The notes beneath the pieces are model-generated. The model searched no databases, was not told the DNA's origin, and saw nothing but the letters and a program-made list of their open reading frames with translations. The position numbers were made by a program, and so were the translations under genes. DNA of 64,000 bases from Marinobacter daepoensis DSM 16072 (lineage in GTDB: Bacteria > Pseudomonadota > Gammaproteobacteria > Pseudomonadales > Oleiphilaceae), in NCBI RefSeq assembly GCF_000421165.1, contig NZ_ATWI01000008.1, positions 1 through 64,000 of the forward strand, given 5' to 3'. Below are positions 21,296 through 30,906 of this stretch, one piece after another (position 1 is the first letter of the stretch; every line of letters starts with the position of its first letter).

Positions 21296-22638
21296 TGACC
21301 CAGCGCAAATATTTTGGAACCGACGGCATTCGGGGGCGGGTTGGTGACCGGCCGATCACCCCGGAGTTTATGTTGCATCTGGGTTGGGCTGCCGGGCAGG
21401 CTTTCAAGCGGGAGGGGCAGCGTAACAGCGTCCTGATTGGAAAAGATACACGGTTATCCGGGTATATGTTTGAGTCTGCACTTGAGGCCGGATTGGCGGC
21501 GGCGGGGGTCGACGTTAAACTCCTGGGCCCCATGCCGACGCCAGCGATTGCCTATCTGACCCGGACCTTCCGGGCGTCGGCAGGCATTGTAATCAGTGCT
21601 TCCCATAATCCGCACCATGATAATGGTATCAAGTTTTTCTCTCCTGCCGGTACCAAGCTGGATGATGCGCTGGAGGCTGAAATCGAGCGTTGGCTGGAGC
21701 AGCCGATTCAGGTCTGTGAGCCTGAGGAGTTGGGTAAGGCGACCAGAATTGACGATGCGCCTGGCCGCTATGTTGAGTTTTGCAAAAGTACCGTACCGAA
21801 CGAGTTCACACTGGACGGTATGCATCTGGTGTTGGATTGCGCCCATGGGGCGACCTACCATGTGGCGCCGAAAGTTTTTCGTGAGCTTGGAGCAAAGGTA
21901 TCGGTTATTGGGGCTGAGCCTGATGGTCTGAACATCAACCTGAATGTTGGTTCTACCCATCTGGATGCTCTTAAGCAGGCCGTTGAGGGCAAGGGTGCGG
22001 ATCTGGGGATTGCCTTTGATGGTGACGGTGACCGAGTGCTGATGGTGGACCGGGATGGCTCCGAAGTCGATGGCGATGAGTTGTTGTACATTCTGGCGTC
22101 TCAGCGGCAGGCTGAAGGTCGGCTCAAGGGTGGTGTGGTTGGAACCCTGATGACAAATCTGGGTGTTGAGTTGGCGTTGCGTGAGCTTGGCGTGGACTTC
22201 GAGCGTGCAAAAGTGGGTGACCGTTATGTCATGGAGCGCCTGCTGGCAAATAACTGGGTCATCGGTGGTGAGGGCTCGGGGCATATGGTCATTCGTGATT
22301 GCACGACCACCGGGGATGGGATTGTCTCTGCCTTGCAAGTTTTGCTGGCGGTCCGGCAGGCCGGGAAAACCATGGGCGAGCTGCGGTCGGGGATGAGCAA
22401 GTTGCCTCAGAAAATGATCAATGTCCGGGTTGCCGAGCGTTTTGATCCTTTAGGCCGGGCTGACATTGTTGAGGCGGTGGCGCGCGCGGAAGCGAGCCTT
22501 GGGGATGCTGGCCGGATTTTGCTTCGGGCTTCTGGCACAGAGCCTCTGATCCGGGTCATGGCTGAAGGCCGGAACGCCGATGATATTGTCCGGGTGGCTG
22601 AAGAACTGGCGCAGGTTGTTGAGCGTTCAGCGTCCTGA
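21295..22638 (+). CDS. glmM: phosphoglucosamine mutase GlmM
   Basis: GlmM converts glucosamine-6-phosphate to glucosamine-1-phosphate for UDP-GlcNAc, feeding peptidoglycan and lipopolysaccharide. The 447-residue protein starts with [14 protein letters not shown], carries the phosphoserine loop [11 protein letters not shown] (active Ser103) and the magnesium loop AFDGDGDRV, and ends with the phosphate-binding [15 protein letters not shown]. It is translationally coupled to folP, the widespread folP-glmM order. Confidence 0.98.
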   Translation: MTQRKYFGTDGIRGRVGDRPITPEFMLHLGWAAGQAFKREGQRNSVLIGKDTRLSGYMFESALEAGLAAAGVDVKLLGPMPTPAIAYLTRTFRASAGIVISASHNPHHDNGIKFFSPAGTKLDDALEAEIERWLEQPIQVCEPEELGKATRIDDAPGRYVEFCKSTVPNEFTLDGMHLVLDCAHGATYHVAPKVFRELGAKVSVIGAEPDGLNINLNVGSTHLDALKQAVEGKGADLGIAFDGDGDRVLMVDRDGSEVDGDELLYILASQRQAEGRLKGGVVGTLMTNLGVELALRELGVDFERAKVGDRYVMERLLANNWVIGGEGSGHMVIRDCTTTGDGIVSALQVLLAVRQAGKTMGELRSGMSKLPQKMINVRVAERFDPLGRADIVEAVARAEASLGDAGRILLRASGTEPLIRVMAEGRNADDIVRVAEELAQVVERSAS

Positions 22639-22651
22639 ATATCAGGGGCGG

Positions 22652-22680
22652 TTGTACAGAGTGAACGACTGCTGTATAGT
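22652..22680 (+). promoter_or_regulatory. tpiA promoter
   Basis: TTGTAC (22652-22657), 17 bp, TATAGT (22675-22680), about 37 bp before the tpiA start codon. It is a close sigma-70 match and predicts a tpiA-secG-tRNA-Leu transcript separate from folP-glmM. Confidence 0.78.
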
Positions 22681-22717
22681 TCCGCCTCCCTTTTGATCGG
22701 GACTGTCGAGGACAGAG

Positions 22718-23476
22718 ATGCGACGCAGAATTGTTGCCGGAAACTGGAAAATGAACGGGTCGAAAGACCTGGTGAAACAGCTGGTCGGCGCCATTCGCGA
22801 GCAGGCCGGCAGTGTTGGTGGAGAGATCGAGGTGGTGGTTATTCCTCCCGCGATCTATCTAAGCCAGGTCGGTGAGCTGGGGGCTGGCTCCGTTATTACA
22901 GGTGTTCAGAACGTGTCGCAGTGGCAGGCTGGCGCCTATACCGGAGAGATTTCAGCCGACATGGCCCGCGATATGGGGTGTGGCTACGTTCTGGTGGGCC
23001 ATTCTGAGCGTCGTCAGATGTTCGGCGAGACCAGTAAAGTGGCGGCTGACAAAGTATCACGAGTATTGTCGAGTGGGCTTGTGGCTGTGCTTTGTGTCGG
23101 CGAGACGCTCGACGAACGTGAAGCTGGCCAGGCTGAGGCTGTTGTCGCGGAACAGGTGCGCCAGGGGTTGGCCGGAGTTTCTGCTGAGCAGTGGTCAAAT
23201 GTTGTGGTGGCGTATGAGCCTGTCTGGGCCATCGGAACGGGTAAAACTGCCACCGCCAGCGACGCGCAGGCGATGCATTCCGAGATCCGTAAGGTGCTTA
23301 ATAGCATGAAAGCACCCGCGAATGAGATTTCGGTACTTTACGGCGGCAGTGTAAAAGCGGATAATGCGGCCGCTCTGTTTGCAGAGCCGGATATTGATGG
23401 CGGTCTGATCGGGGGAGCTTCCCTGAAGGCCGAAGAGTTTATCAGCATTTGCCGGTCTTTCCCGGCGAGTGTCTAA
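22718..23476 (+). CDS. tpiA: triose-phosphate isomerase
   Basis: TpiA interconverts dihydroxyacetone phosphate and glyceraldehyde-3-phosphate. The 252-residue TIM barrel shows the full catalytic set: Lys11 in GNWKMNG, His95 in LVGHSERR and Glu167 in AYEPVWAIGTG, with the phosphate-binding LYGGSVK near the end. It has its own promoter and lies upstream of secG, the usual order in pseudomonads. Confidence 0.98.
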   Translation: MRRRIVAGNWKMNGSKDLVKQLVGAIREQAGSVGGEIEVVVIPPAIYLSQVGELGAGSVITGVQNVSQWQAGAYTGEISADMARDMGCGYVLVGHSERRQMFGETSKVAADKVSRVLSSGLVAVLCVGETLDEREAGQAEAVVAEQVRQGLAGVSAEQWSNVVVAYEPVWAIGTGKTATASDAQAMHSEIRKVLNSMKAPANEISVLYGGSVKADNAAALFAEPDIDGGLIGGASLKAEEFISICRSFPASV

Positions 23477-23500
23477 ACCGAAACGTTTACGAGAGTCTGT

Positions 23501-23881
23501 ATGGATTGGTTGGAAACACTGGTAGTCGTTGTTCACGTCGTGATCGCCGTGGCGCTGGTGGGCCTGGTTCTGATCCAGCAGGGTAAGGGCGCAGATGCCG
23601 GAGCTGCTTTTGGTGGTGGCGCCTCTCAGACTGTATTCGGTAGTCAGGGAAGTGGAAGCTTTCTGACGCGGATGACCACCTTTATGGCGGTGATCTTTTT
23701 TGTGACAAGTTTTTCGCTGGCCATTTTTGCCAAGCAGCGTGCTGAAGTTGCAGGCGATGCTGGTATTCCGGTTGTTCAGGAGTCGTCTGACATCGGTGCC
23801 GGGGCAGAACAGGTGCCGTCAATTGATGGCGCTTCAGGCAGCGAGTCTGAGGGCGGGGATGTGCTCCCCGAACTCGAGTAA
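23501..23881 (+). CDS. secG: protein translocase subunit SecG
   Basis: SecG is the small membrane subunit of the SecYEG preprotein channel. The 126-residue protein has two membrane segments (about 5-22 and 50-70) separated by the family loop GLVLIQQGKGADAGAAFG with GASQTVFGS. The C-terminal 45 residues are acidic and variable. It lies 24 bp after tpiA and 8 bp before a tRNA-Leu gene. Confidence 0.96.
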   Translation: MDWLETLVVVVHVVIAVALVGLVLIQQGKGADAGAAFGGGASQTVFGSQGSGSFLTRMTTFMAVIFFVTSFSLAIFAKQRAEVAGDAGIPVVQESSDIGAGAEQVPSIDGASGSESEGGDVLPELE

Positions 23882-23889
23882 AGAATGAT

Positions 23890-23974
23890 GCCCGGGTGGT
23901 GAAACTGGTAGACACGCTATCTTGAGGGGGTAGTGGCGAAAGCCGTGCCGGTTCGAGTCCGGCCCCGGGCACCA
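23890..23974 (+). tRNA. tRNA-Leu (anticodon GAG)
   Basis: 85 nt including an encoded CCA. The acceptor stem pairs GCCCGGG with CCCGGGC, the D loop has TGGTAGAC, the anticodon loop is CTTGAGG with GAG at 23934-23936, a long variable arm marks it as class II, and the T arm reads GGTTCGAGTCC. The tpiA-secG-tRNA-Leu order is conserved in pseudomonads. Confidence 0.97.
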
Positions 23975-23979
23975 TATTT

Positions 23980-24015
23980 AAAAAGACGGCTTGGCAAAAC
24001 CAGGCCGTTTTTTTT
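23980..24015 (+). terminator. tRNA-Leu terminator
   Basis: Stem ACGGCtTGG with CCAgGCCGT, loop CAAAA, followed by eight T, six bases after the tRNA CCA end. It closes the tpiA-secG-tRNA transcript. Confidence 0.85.
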
Positions 24016-24024
24016 GGTCAGTCC

Positions 24025-24053
24025 TTGACCAGTTCGCGTGGCATCACTATACT
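24025..24053 (+). promoter_or_regulatory. promoter of the rimP-nusA-infB operon
   Basis: TTGACC (24025-24030), 17 bp, TATACT (24048-24053): nearly consensus sigma-70 with ideal spacing. It predicts a start near 24060 and an untranslated leader of about 225 nt before rimP, which contains two intrinsic terminators. Confidence 0.85.
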
Positions 24054-24154
24054 CCCGCGGATATTGAAGCCTGCGAGTATCGAGGCTTCCAGGCAGGCCA
24101 GGTGTCTGTCGGCCGAGCGCTTGAAAGGGTTGGCGCTTTGCGAATTCTTGCAAC

Positions 24155-24181
24155 AAAAGGCCCCATGTTTCGGGGCTTTTT
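24155..24181 (+). terminator. first leader terminator of the nusA operon
   Basis: Stem AAAAGGCCCC with GGGGCTTTTT (one G-T pair), 7-nt loop, ending in T. It lies about 95 nt after the predicted transcript start and 105 nt before rimP, so it would act on transcripts from the operon promoter. Confidence 0.75.
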
Positions 24182-24216
24182 GATTAAGGGGCCTGGCGCG
24201 AAGGGCCCTGGTGCAT

Positions 24217-24244
24217 AAAAGGGCTGATTAACAGCCCTTTTTTT
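24217..24244 (+). terminator. second leader terminator of the nusA operon
   Basis: Perfect 10-bp stem AAAAGGGCTG with CAGCCCTTTT, 5-nt loop, followed by a seven-T run; 42 bp before the rimP start. A weaker GGGCC/GGCCC hairpin lies between it and the first leader terminator. Confidence 0.85.
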
Positions 24245-24285
24245 GTTTTTGTACCCTGAAAATTCCGAAACGGAGGCGGCGACAC

Positions 24286-24747
24286 TTGTCAGCCAAACTG
24301 AAACAACTGGAAGACATCTTACGCCCGGTGGTCGAAGGTCTGGGTTATGAGTTCTGGGGGATTGAGTACCTCTCTCAGGGGCACCATTCCAAGCTCCGGG
24401 TGTTTATCGACGATGCCGAGAGCGGCATCAATATTGACGATTGCGAGAAAGTCAGTCGTCAGATCAGCAGCGTGATGGATGTGGAAGACCCTATCCAGAC
24501 AGAGTACACGCTGGAGGTTTCATCCCCGGGGATGGATCGCCCCCTGTTCCGTCTGGAGCAGTATGAGGCTTTTGCCGGTCATAAAGTGCAGATCAAGCTG
24601 CGCATGGCGTTTGAGGGGCGACGCAAATTCCAGGGTCTGATCAAGGGTGTGGAGGGTGATGAGGTTGTGGTTGTGGTCGATGATCACGAGTATCTGCTGC
24701 CCTTCGACAGTATTGAGAAAGCCAACATAATGCCGGTGTTCGAGTGA
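24286..24747 (+). CDS. rimP: ribosome maturation factor RimP
   Basis: RimP binds S12 and helps mature the 30S subunit. The 153-residue protein has the N-terminal domain with [13 protein letters not shown] and [21 protein letters not shown], the [12 protein letters not shown] motif, and the C-terminal SH3-like domain. The start is TTG at 24286, nine bases after GGAGG; no ATG is available nearby in frame. It is the first gene of the nusA-infB operon and follows two leader terminators. Confidence 0.96.
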   Translation: MSAKLKQLEDILRPVVEGLGYEFWGIEYLSQGHHSKLRVFIDDAESGINIDDCEKVSRQISSVMDVEDPIQTEYTLEVSSPGMDRPLFRLEQYEAFAGHKVQIKLRMAFEGRRKFQGLIKGVEGDEVVVVVDDHEYLLPFDSIEKANIMPVFE

Positions 24748-24801
24748 CACGTTCGAATAAAATTTTAGATGTATTGTTTATTTTGAGGGCAGGGCAATCC
24801 C

Positions 24802-26295
24802 ATGAGTAAAGAGATCTTGCTGGTAGTGGAATCCGTCTCGAACGAAAAAGGTGTCGAGAAGGATGTGATTTTCGAGGCGATTGAACTCGCGCTCGCGACC
24901 GCTGCCAAGAAACGTTATGAGGACGAAGAAGCGGATATCCGGGTTGCCATTGATCGCCGCACCGGAGAATACGAATCGTTCCGCCGTTGGCTGGTGGTCG
25001 ATAACGATGCCGTGCCGGCACTGGGTACGGAGTTGACCCTGCAGGAAGCGGAAGAGATCGATACAAATCTTAAGCCAGGCGATATGTACGAAGAGAAAGT
25101 CGAATCTGTGGCGTTCGGGCGCATCGGTGCCCAAGCCGCCAAGCAGATCATTTTTCAGAAAGTACGGGAAGCTGAGCGCACCAAGATCGTAGACAGTTAT
25201 CGTGATCGAATTGGCGAACTGGTCTCCGGTACCGTTAAAAAAGTCACCCGGGACAACGTAATCGTGGATCTGGGGGGGAACGCCGAAGCGTTGCTCCCAC
25301 GTGAGCACCTGATTCCTCGTGAAACATTCCGGATGGGTGATCGTGTTCGTGCTCTGCTGCTGGAAATCCGGACGGATCATCGTGGGCCACAGCTGATTCT
25401 CAGCCGGACTGACGCTCAGATGCTGATTGAACTGTTCCGTATCGAAGTACCTGAGATTGCGGAAGATCTGATTGAAATTCGTGGTGCAGCCCGAGACCCG
25501 GGTTCACGTGCCAAAATTGCGGTGAAAACCAACGATCGCCGTATCGATCCGGTGGGTGCCTGCGTTGGAATGCGGGGTTCCCGTGTTCAGGCGGTATCCA
25601 ATGAACTCGGCGGTGAGCGAGTGGATATCGTACTGTATGACGATAACCCGGCCCAGTTGGTGATCAACGCGATGGCACCGGCAGAAGTCGCGTCCATCGT
25701 GATGGACGAAGATCGTCATACTATGGATGTGGCGGTTGCCGAAGACAATCTGGCCCAGGCCATTGGCCGGAATGGCCAGAACGTTCGCCTGGCGACAGAG
25801 CTGACGGGGTGGACGCTGAATGTAATGACCGAGGAGGAGGCCGGAGAGCGCCAGGAGCAGGAACACAATCGCCTGCTGGAGCACTTCACCGCCCACCTTG
25901 ATGTCGATGAAGAATTTGCCAGTGTTCTGATCGAGGAAGGTTTCACCTCTATTGAAGAGGTGGCCTATGTGCCGATGGAAGAAATGCTGGCAATTGAGGG
26001 CTTTGACGAGGAAACCGTCACTGAATTGCGCCGTCGTGCGAAAGACGTGTTGCTGAACCAGGCGCTGGCCAGTGAAGAAGCCCTGGAGGGTGCAGAGCCC
26101 GAAGAAGATCTTCTCAACATGGATGGCATGGACCGTGCCCTGGCGTTCAAGCTGGCAGGTATGGGGGTGCGCACGATGGAAGATCTGGCGGAGCAGTCGA
26201 TTGACGAACTGCTTGAAATTGAAGGTATGGATGAAGAGCGTGCGGGTCAGTTGATTATGACGGCACGTGCCCCCTGGTTTGAAGACCAGGCCTGA
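24802..26295 (+). CDS. nusA: transcription termination/antitermination factor NusA
   Basis: NusA binds RNA polymerase and modulates pausing, termination and antitermination. The 497-residue protein has the N-terminal polymerase-binding domain, an S1 domain (about 135-200), tandem KH domains containing [17 protein letters not shown] and [11 protein letters not shown], and two C-terminal acidic helix-hairpin-helix repeats (about 365-430 and 440-495) as in E. coli. Given its biochemical role, the two terminators in the leader of its own operon suggest autoregulation. Confidence 0.98.
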   Translation: MSKEILLVVESVSNEKGVEKDVIFEAIELALATAAKKRYEDEEADIRVAIDRRTGEYESFRRWLVVDNDAVPALGTELTLQEAEEIDTNLKPGDMYEEKVESVAFGRIGAQAAKQIIFQKVREAERTKIVDSYRDRIGELVSGTVKKVTRDNVIVDLGGNAEALLPREHLIPRETFRMGDRVRALLLEIRTDHRGPQLILSRTDAQMLIELFRIEVPEIAEDLIEIRGAARDPGSRAKIAVKTNDRRIDPVGACVGMRGSRVQAVSNELGGERVDIVLYDDNPAQLVINAMAPAEVASIVMDEDRHTMDVAVAEDNLAQAIGRNGQNVRLATELTGWTLNVMTEEEAGERQEQEHNRLLEHFTAHLDVDEEFASVLIEEGFTSIEEVAYVPMEEMLAIEGFDEETVTELRRRAKDVLLNQALASEEALEGAEPEEDLLNMDGMDRALAFKLAGMGVRTMEDLAEQSIDELLEIEGMDEERAGQLIMTARAPWFEDQA

Positions 26296-26315
26296 TTCGG
26301 GAGAGGAGGACCAGT

Positions 26316-28862
26316 ATGGCTGAAGTAACGGTAAAACAACTGGCCGCAGATGTAGGCGCTCCCGTGGATCGTTTGCTGAAGCAGATTGTCGAAGCGGGTC
26401 TCAGTGCCCGAGGTGAAGATGATGCTGTAACCAGCGATGAGAAGCAGCAGTTGCTGGCCTATCTGAGAAAGAACCATGGTGAGGCTGAGGCCGAGCCACG
26501 GAAAATTACGCTCAAGCGTAAGACCACGACCACTTTGAAGGCTGGTAAGGCCAAGACGGTTAATGTGGAAGTGCGTAAGCGCCGCACGTACATCAAGCGT
26601 GCAGAGCTGCAACCTGAGCCGGAAGCTGAAGCGCCCAAGCCAGAAGAGCTTGTCGAAGCCCCGGTGGCCGAGCAGGCCCCGGTTGAGGACACGCCGACGG
26701 TTGAAGCAGAGGTTGTCCAGGCTGAGGCCGTTGAGGCTGAAGCACCCGCAGAACCGGAAACCGAGGTGAAAGCCGCTCCGGAAGTTGCGTCTGACAGTGA
26801 AGAGGCCGCAGTTGAGCCGGAGGACATTCCCATGCCTCCGCCCGAGGATGAAGGTCGGGATCGCAAGCCCAAGAAGAAGAAAGAGAAGGTGCGTGAGCGC
26901 GGCGATGATATCGAAGAAGGCAAGCCTAAGAAGAAGCAGGCAGGCCACCGCGGCCCTCGCAGCCGTCCGGTAGAAGAGCCTCTGGTGATTTCAGAGGATG
27001 AGGAAGAGAGCCTTCCTCGCAAGCAGCTGCGGGCCAAAAAGAAACCGAAAGAAAAGCGTCACGCTTTCGAGAGGCCCACAAAGCCCATGGTCAGAGAAGT
27101 ACAGATTCCAGAAACGATCACCGTTGGTGATCTCGCCCAGCGCATGGCTGTAAAAGCTGCTGATGTGATTAAAACGCTGATGGGTATGGGGGTGATGGCA
27201 ACCATCAACCAAGCCCTGGATCAGGAAACAGCCGTCCTGGTGACCGAGGAATTAGGTCACAAACCCAGAGCGGTCAGCGAAGATGCCTATGAAGAAGAAG
27301 TGCTGAGCGAAATTACCAGCGAGCACGAAGGCAAGGAGAAGATCAAGCGGGCGCCGGTCGTCAGCGTGATGGGGCACGTAGATCACGGTAAAACCTCTCT
27401 CCTGGATTACATTCGTCGCGCCAAGGTGGCGGCCGGTGAATCGGGCGGTATTACCCAGCATATCGGGGCCTACCATGTAGAGACGGATCACGGCATGGTG
27501 TCCTTCCTGGATACGCCGGGCCACGCGGCCTTCACGGCCATGCGAGCTCGCGGTGCTCAGTGCACGGACATCGTTATCCTTGTGGTGGCTTCCGACGACG
27601 GCGTGATGCCGCAAACCAAAGAAGCCATTGATCATGCCCGTTCCGCGGGTGTGCCCATCGTGGTGGCCATCACCAAGATGGACAAAGAATCTGCCGATCC
27701 CGATCGCATCAAGAACGAACTGGCTGCGCTGGAAGTTATCCCCGAAGACTGGGGCGGTGATATTCAGTTTGTGCCGATTTCCGCCCACACCGGTGCGGGC
27801 ATTGACGATTTGTTGGAAGCGGTCCTTCTGCAGGCTGAGATTCTTGAGCTGGAAGCGTCTCCGGATGCAGCAGCCAAAGGTGTGGTTGTTGAATCGAGCC
27901 TGGAGCGCGGCCGTGGTTCGGTGGCTACCGTACTGGTTCAGAACGGTACTCTGCGCCAGGGCGATATGGTCGTTGCCGGGTCGTTCTTCGGTAAGGTGCG
28001 GGCCATGACTGACGAGGCTGGCCGACAGGTGAGAGAGGCAGGCCCTTCCATTCCTGTGGAAATCCTGGGGCTGAACGGTACCCCGGATGCCGGTGATGAG
28101 TTCTTTGCGGTCGCCGACGAGAAAAAGGCTAAAGAACTGGCCGAATTCCGTCAGACCCGCGAGCGTGAACTGCGGTTGCAGCGTCAGCAGGCGGCCAAGC
28201 TGGAGAACCTGTTCGAAAACATGGGCAAAGACGAGGTCAAGACCCTCAATGTTGTGCTCAAGACCGACGTGCGCGGTTCCTTGGAGGCCATTACCAAGGC
28301 CCTGCAGGACCTGGGTAACGACGAGGTTCAGGTGAAGATTGTTTCGTCCGGTGTTGGTGGTATTGCCGAAACGGACGTCAGTCTTGCCATGGCTACCAGT
28401 GCGGTCATTTTTGGCTTTAACGTGCGGGCGGATACCGCCTCCAAGCGTTTGGTTGAGCAGGAAGGTCTGGATCTGCGCTACTACAGCATCATCTACAACC
28501 TGATTGATGATGTGAAAGCAGCCCTGACCGGTATGCTGAAACCTGAATTCCGCGAGGACATTGTGGGTATCGCCGATGTGCGTGACGTGTTCCGTTCGCC
28601 GAAGTTCGGCCAGGTGGCCGGCTGTATGGTGACTGAGGGAACCGTATACCGTAACAAGCCGATTCGCGTACTGAGGGACAACGTGGTCATCTTTGAGGGC
28701 GAGCTGGAATCCCTGCGCCGCTTCAAGGACGACGTCGCGGAAGTCCGTAACGGTATGGAATGTGGTATCGGTGTTAAGGGCTACGATGTGAAAGTGGGCG
28801 ACCAGATCGAAGTCTTCGATCGCGTCCGGGTTGAACGTCAGCTCGAATCCACGGGGGCCTGA
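26316..28862 (+). CDS. infB: translation initiation factor IF-2
   Basis: IF-2 is the GTPase that recruits initiator tRNA and joins the ribosomal subunits. The 848-residue protein has the N-terminal IF2 domain ([20 protein letters not shown]), a long charged, low-complexity region (about 85-270, rich in Glu/Ala/Pro then Lys/Arg), and the G domain with GHVDHGKTS near residue 352, DTPGH and TKMD. The C-terminal domains bind fMet-tRNA. It overlaps rbfA by TGATG. Internal starts as in E. coli cannot be judged here. Confidence 0.98.
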   Translation: MAEVTVKQLAADVGAPVDRLLKQIVEAGLSARGEDDAVTSDEKQQLLAYLRKNHGEAEAEPRKITLKRKTTTTLKAGKAKTVNVEVRKRRTYIKRAELQPEPEAEAPKPEELVEAPVAEQAPVEDTPTVEAEVVQAEAVEAEAPAEPETEVKAAPEVASDSEEAAVEPEDIPMPPPEDEGRDRKPKKKKEKVRERGDDIEEGKPKKKQAGHRGPRSRPVEEPLVISEDEEESLPRKQLRAKKKPKEKRHAFERPTKPMVREVQIPETITVGDLAQRMAVKAADVIKTLMGMGVMATINQALDQETAVLVTEELGHKPRAVSEDAYEEEVLSEITSEHEGKEKIKRAPVVSVMGHVDHGKTSLLDYIRRAKVAAGESGGITQHIGAYHVETDHGMVSFLDTPGHAAFTAMRARGAQCTDIVILVVASDDGVMPQTKEAIDHARSAGVPIVVAITKMDKESADPDRIKNELAALEVIPEDWGGDIQFVPISAHTGAGIDDLLEAVLLQAEILELEASPDAAAKGVVVESSLERGRGSVATVLVQNGTLRQGDMVVAGSFFGKVRAMTDEAGRQVREAGPSIPVEILGLNGTPDAGDEFFAVADEKKAKELAEFRQTRERELRLQRQQAAKLENLFENMGKDEVKTLNVVLKTDVRGSLEAITKALQDLGNDEVQVKIVSSGVGGIAETDVSLAMATSAVIFGFNVRADTASKRLVEQEGLDLRYYSIIYNLIDDVKAALTGMLKPEFREDIVGIADVRDVFRSPKFGQVAGCMVTEGTVYRNKPIRVLRDNVVIFEGELESLRRFKDDVAEVRNGMECGIGVKGYDVKVGDQIEVFDRVRVERQLESTGA

Positions 28863-29296
28863 TGGCACGGGAATACAGTCGCGTAGATCGCATTGGCGAT
28901 CAGATGCAGCGTGAGCTGGCGCAGCTGATCCAGCGCGAGGTGAAAGATCCTCGCGTTGGTATGGTTACGGTGAACGACGTTAAGGTCAGCCGTGACCTCG
29001 GCTACGCCGATATTTATATTTCGTTGTTGTCGACCGAGGAGCTCACAGAAGAGTCTCCGGAGGTTCAGGACTCTCTGGCGGTGCTGGACAAGGCATCCGG
29101 CTTCTTGCGTGGTCAGGTGGGCCGTGCGATGAAGCTGCGTGTCGTCCCCCATTTGCGCTTTCATTTTGACAAGCTGCTGGGGCAAAGCCGAAAAATGGAT
29201 CGCCTGATCCGGGAAGCGGTGGGTGAAAAGCCTGCGGTGCCTCCCCGTGATGACAACGACGACCCTGTTTCCGACAACCCGGAGCGTGACGCTTGA
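28862..29296 (+). CDS. rbfA: ribosome-binding factor A
   Basis: RbfA is a cold-adaptation and 16S rRNA maturation factor that binds the 30S subunit. The 144-residue protein has the KH-like core: [22 protein letters not shown], a [15 protein letters not shown] strand, and VPHLRFHFD. The last 25 residues are acidic and variable. It is coupled to infB upstream and truB downstream by start-stop overlaps. Confidence 0.97.
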   Translation: MAREYSRVDRIGDQMQRELAQLIQREVKDPRVGMVTVNDVKVSRDLGYADIYISLLSTEELTEESPEVQDSLAVLDKASGFLRGQVGRAMKLRVVPHLRFHFDKLLGQSRKMDRLIREAVGEKPAVPPRDDNDDPVSDNPERDA

Positions 29297-30216
29297 GTCG
29301 AAGACGTAAAGGTCGTGATGTAAACGGCATTCTTGTTATCGATAAGCCCCAGGGCGTGACGTCAAACGGCATCCTGCAGCAGGTTAAACGGCTGTACGGG
29401 GCCGCAAAGGCGGGTCATACCGGGGCACTGGATCCGCTGGCTACCGGTGTGTTGCCGCTGTGTTTTGGTGAGGCAACCAAGTTCTCGCAAACCATGTTGG
29501 ATAGCGATAAGGCCTACATCACCACTGCACGCCTGGGTATCCGGACGGAAACCGGTGACAGTGAAGGTGCTGTGGTCGAGGAAAAAGCGGTCCCTGCGTT
29601 GACTGAAGCCGAGGTGGAGTCAGTACTGACGACGTTTCGTGGTGACATTCAGCAGGTCCCCTCCATGTACTCGGCTCTGAAGCATAAAGGGCGCCCGCTG
29701 TATGAGTATGCCCGCGAAGGGATTGAGGTGGAGCGTCCGGCCCGCCCTGTCACCATCTACGAGCTGACATTGCTGGCCGTTCGGGATCAGGAGCTGGACC
29801 TCGCTGTTACCTGCACAAAAGGTACGTATATTCGCTCATTGGTTGAAGACATCGGCGAAGCGCTTGGCTGCGGTGCTCATGTCAGTGCGTTGCGGCGCAC
29901 ACTGGCCGCTGGCTACACGCTGGCAAATGTGCACGATGTCAAAGACCTGGAGGCCATGCGGGAGCGGGGTGAAAGTCTGGATGGTCTTTTGCTGCCGCCA
30001 GAAACCGCGCTGACGATGTTCCCGGAGTATCGGTTGTCGGGTTCGTCGCTGGTATCGATCTTGAACGGACAACCGGTTAGAATACCGGGCCAGTCGTTCG
30101 AGGGTTTTGTGCGCCTATATGGCAACCATTCCTTCGTAGGGCTGGCAGAGGCGTTACCGGACGGAGAGGAAACCAAACTGGTTCCCCGCCGACTGGTCAA
30201 GAACAGCGGGCGGTAA
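29293..30216 (+). CDS. truB: tRNA pseudouridine(55) synthase TruB
   Basis: TruB makes pseudouridine 55 in the T loop of tRNAs. The 307-residue protein has the catalytic Asp47 in [16 protein letters not shown], the [16 protein letters not shown] stretch, and the [13 protein letters not shown] motif, with a C-terminal PUA-like domain. It starts at TTG 29293, overlapping the rbfA stop (TTGA), after a GGAG site. Confidence 0.97.
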   Translation: MSRRRKGRDVNGILVIDKPQGVTSNGILQQVKRLYGAAKAGHTGALDPLATGVLPLCFGEATKFSQTMLDSDKAYITTARLGIRTETGDSEGAVVEEKAVPALTEAEVESVLTTFRGDIQQVPSMYSALKHKGRPLYEYAREGIEVERPARPVTIYELTLLAVRDQELDLAVTCTKGTYIRSLVEDIGEALGCGAHVSALRRTLAAGYTLANVHDVKDLEAMRERGESLDGLLLPPETALTMFPEYRLSGSSLVSILNGQPVRIPGQSFEGFVRLYGNHSFVGLAEALPDGEETKLVPRRLVKNSGR

Positions 30217-30298
30217 GAAAACCGTAGGCTGTTTAGCCGGGCTGTAGAGATGCGCGGTTTGGCTGAATGAATATGCATCGCAAACAATGAGGTGAGAT

Positions 30299-30568
30299 AT
30301 GGCACTGTCTGCCAGTGAGAAAGCACAGATCGTTAAAGATTTTCAGCAAGGTGATGCTGATACCGGTTCCCCTGAGGTTCAGGTAGCTCTGCTGAGCGCC
30401 AACATCAACAAGCTGCAGGATCACTTCAAGGCCAACAAGCAGGATCATCATTCCCGCCGTGGCCTGATCCGGATGGTAAACCAGCGTCGTAAGCTGCTGG
30501 ACTACCTCAAGCGCAAGAACGCTGACCGTTACCTGGATCTGATCCAGCGTCTGGGTCTGCGTCGCTAA
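30299..30568 (+). CDS. rpsO: 30S ribosomal protein S15
   Basis: S15 is a primary 16S rRNA-binding protein. The 89-residue sequence has the usual length and the signatures [20 protein letters not shown] and [21 protein letters not shown], ending LIQRLGLRR. It has a GAGGTGAG site, follows truB and precedes pnp, the conserved order. In E. coli S15 represses its own translation through a leader pseudoknot; I could not confirm one here. Confidence 0.99.
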   Translation: MALSASEKAQIVKDFQQGDADTGSPEVQVALLSANINKLQDHFKANKQDHHSRRGLIRMVNQRRKLLDYLKRKNADRYLDLIQRLGLRR

Positions 30569-30592
30569 TCCGGTTTTAGCGACCTGAAGACT

Positions 30593-30622
30593 GAGCCCGG
30601 GGTTCCCGGGCTCGGCCTTGTT
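30593..30622 (+). terminator. rpsO terminator
   Basis: Perfect 9-bp stem GAGCCCGGG with CCCGGGCTC, GTT loop, followed by a TTGTTTT stretch, 25 bp after rpsO. Confidence 0.82.
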
Positions 30623-30741
30623 TTCTCTCCCCGCTCCCTGGCTTGCTCCTTCCGAACAAGCGGGAAGCGTATTTGCTGCAGTTGCTTTGTCTGTGAAACC
30701 GAAGGATTTTCCCTGTCACACTGGAAAGCCGATATTGATAG

Positions 30742-30787
30742 CAGGTTGTTGAAAAGCCCGGGCTGCCCGGGGTTTTGCAACAGCCTG
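30742..30787 (+). promoter_or_regulatory. long hairpin in the pnp leader (candidate RNase III site)
   Basis: The RNA would fold into one extended stem: about 9 bp outside (CAGGTTGTT with the matching 3' arm, including one G-T pair), a small internal loop, four A-T pairs, a G-G mismatch and six GC pairs. It lies about 120 bp before pnp. E. coli pnp mRNA carries a leader stem that RNase III cuts and PNPase then degrades to autoregulate; a similar role is inferred here. The rest of the 338-bp rpsO-pnp gap beyond the rpsO terminator shows no recognised gene. Confidence 0.6.
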
Positions 30788-30906
30788 TTAGCTTTCAGAC
30801 GGGTTGCCTTTCGGTTCACTGATCAGACTGCTGCAGTTGTTGGAAAACGGCGAATGAATGGGTCATTTGTCGGAATCTGTAACCGCTGAAAATGCAGGAG
30901 TTTATT

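Noticed and set aside
23991..24218. 75-codon frame in the rimP leader
   Set aside because: It starts inside the tRNA terminator, covers the operon promoter and the first leader terminator, and has low-complexity ends.
27252..28868. 538-codon open frame on the minus strand
   Set aside because: Antisense to infB, whose GTPase motifs are in the plus frame; no recognisable domain.
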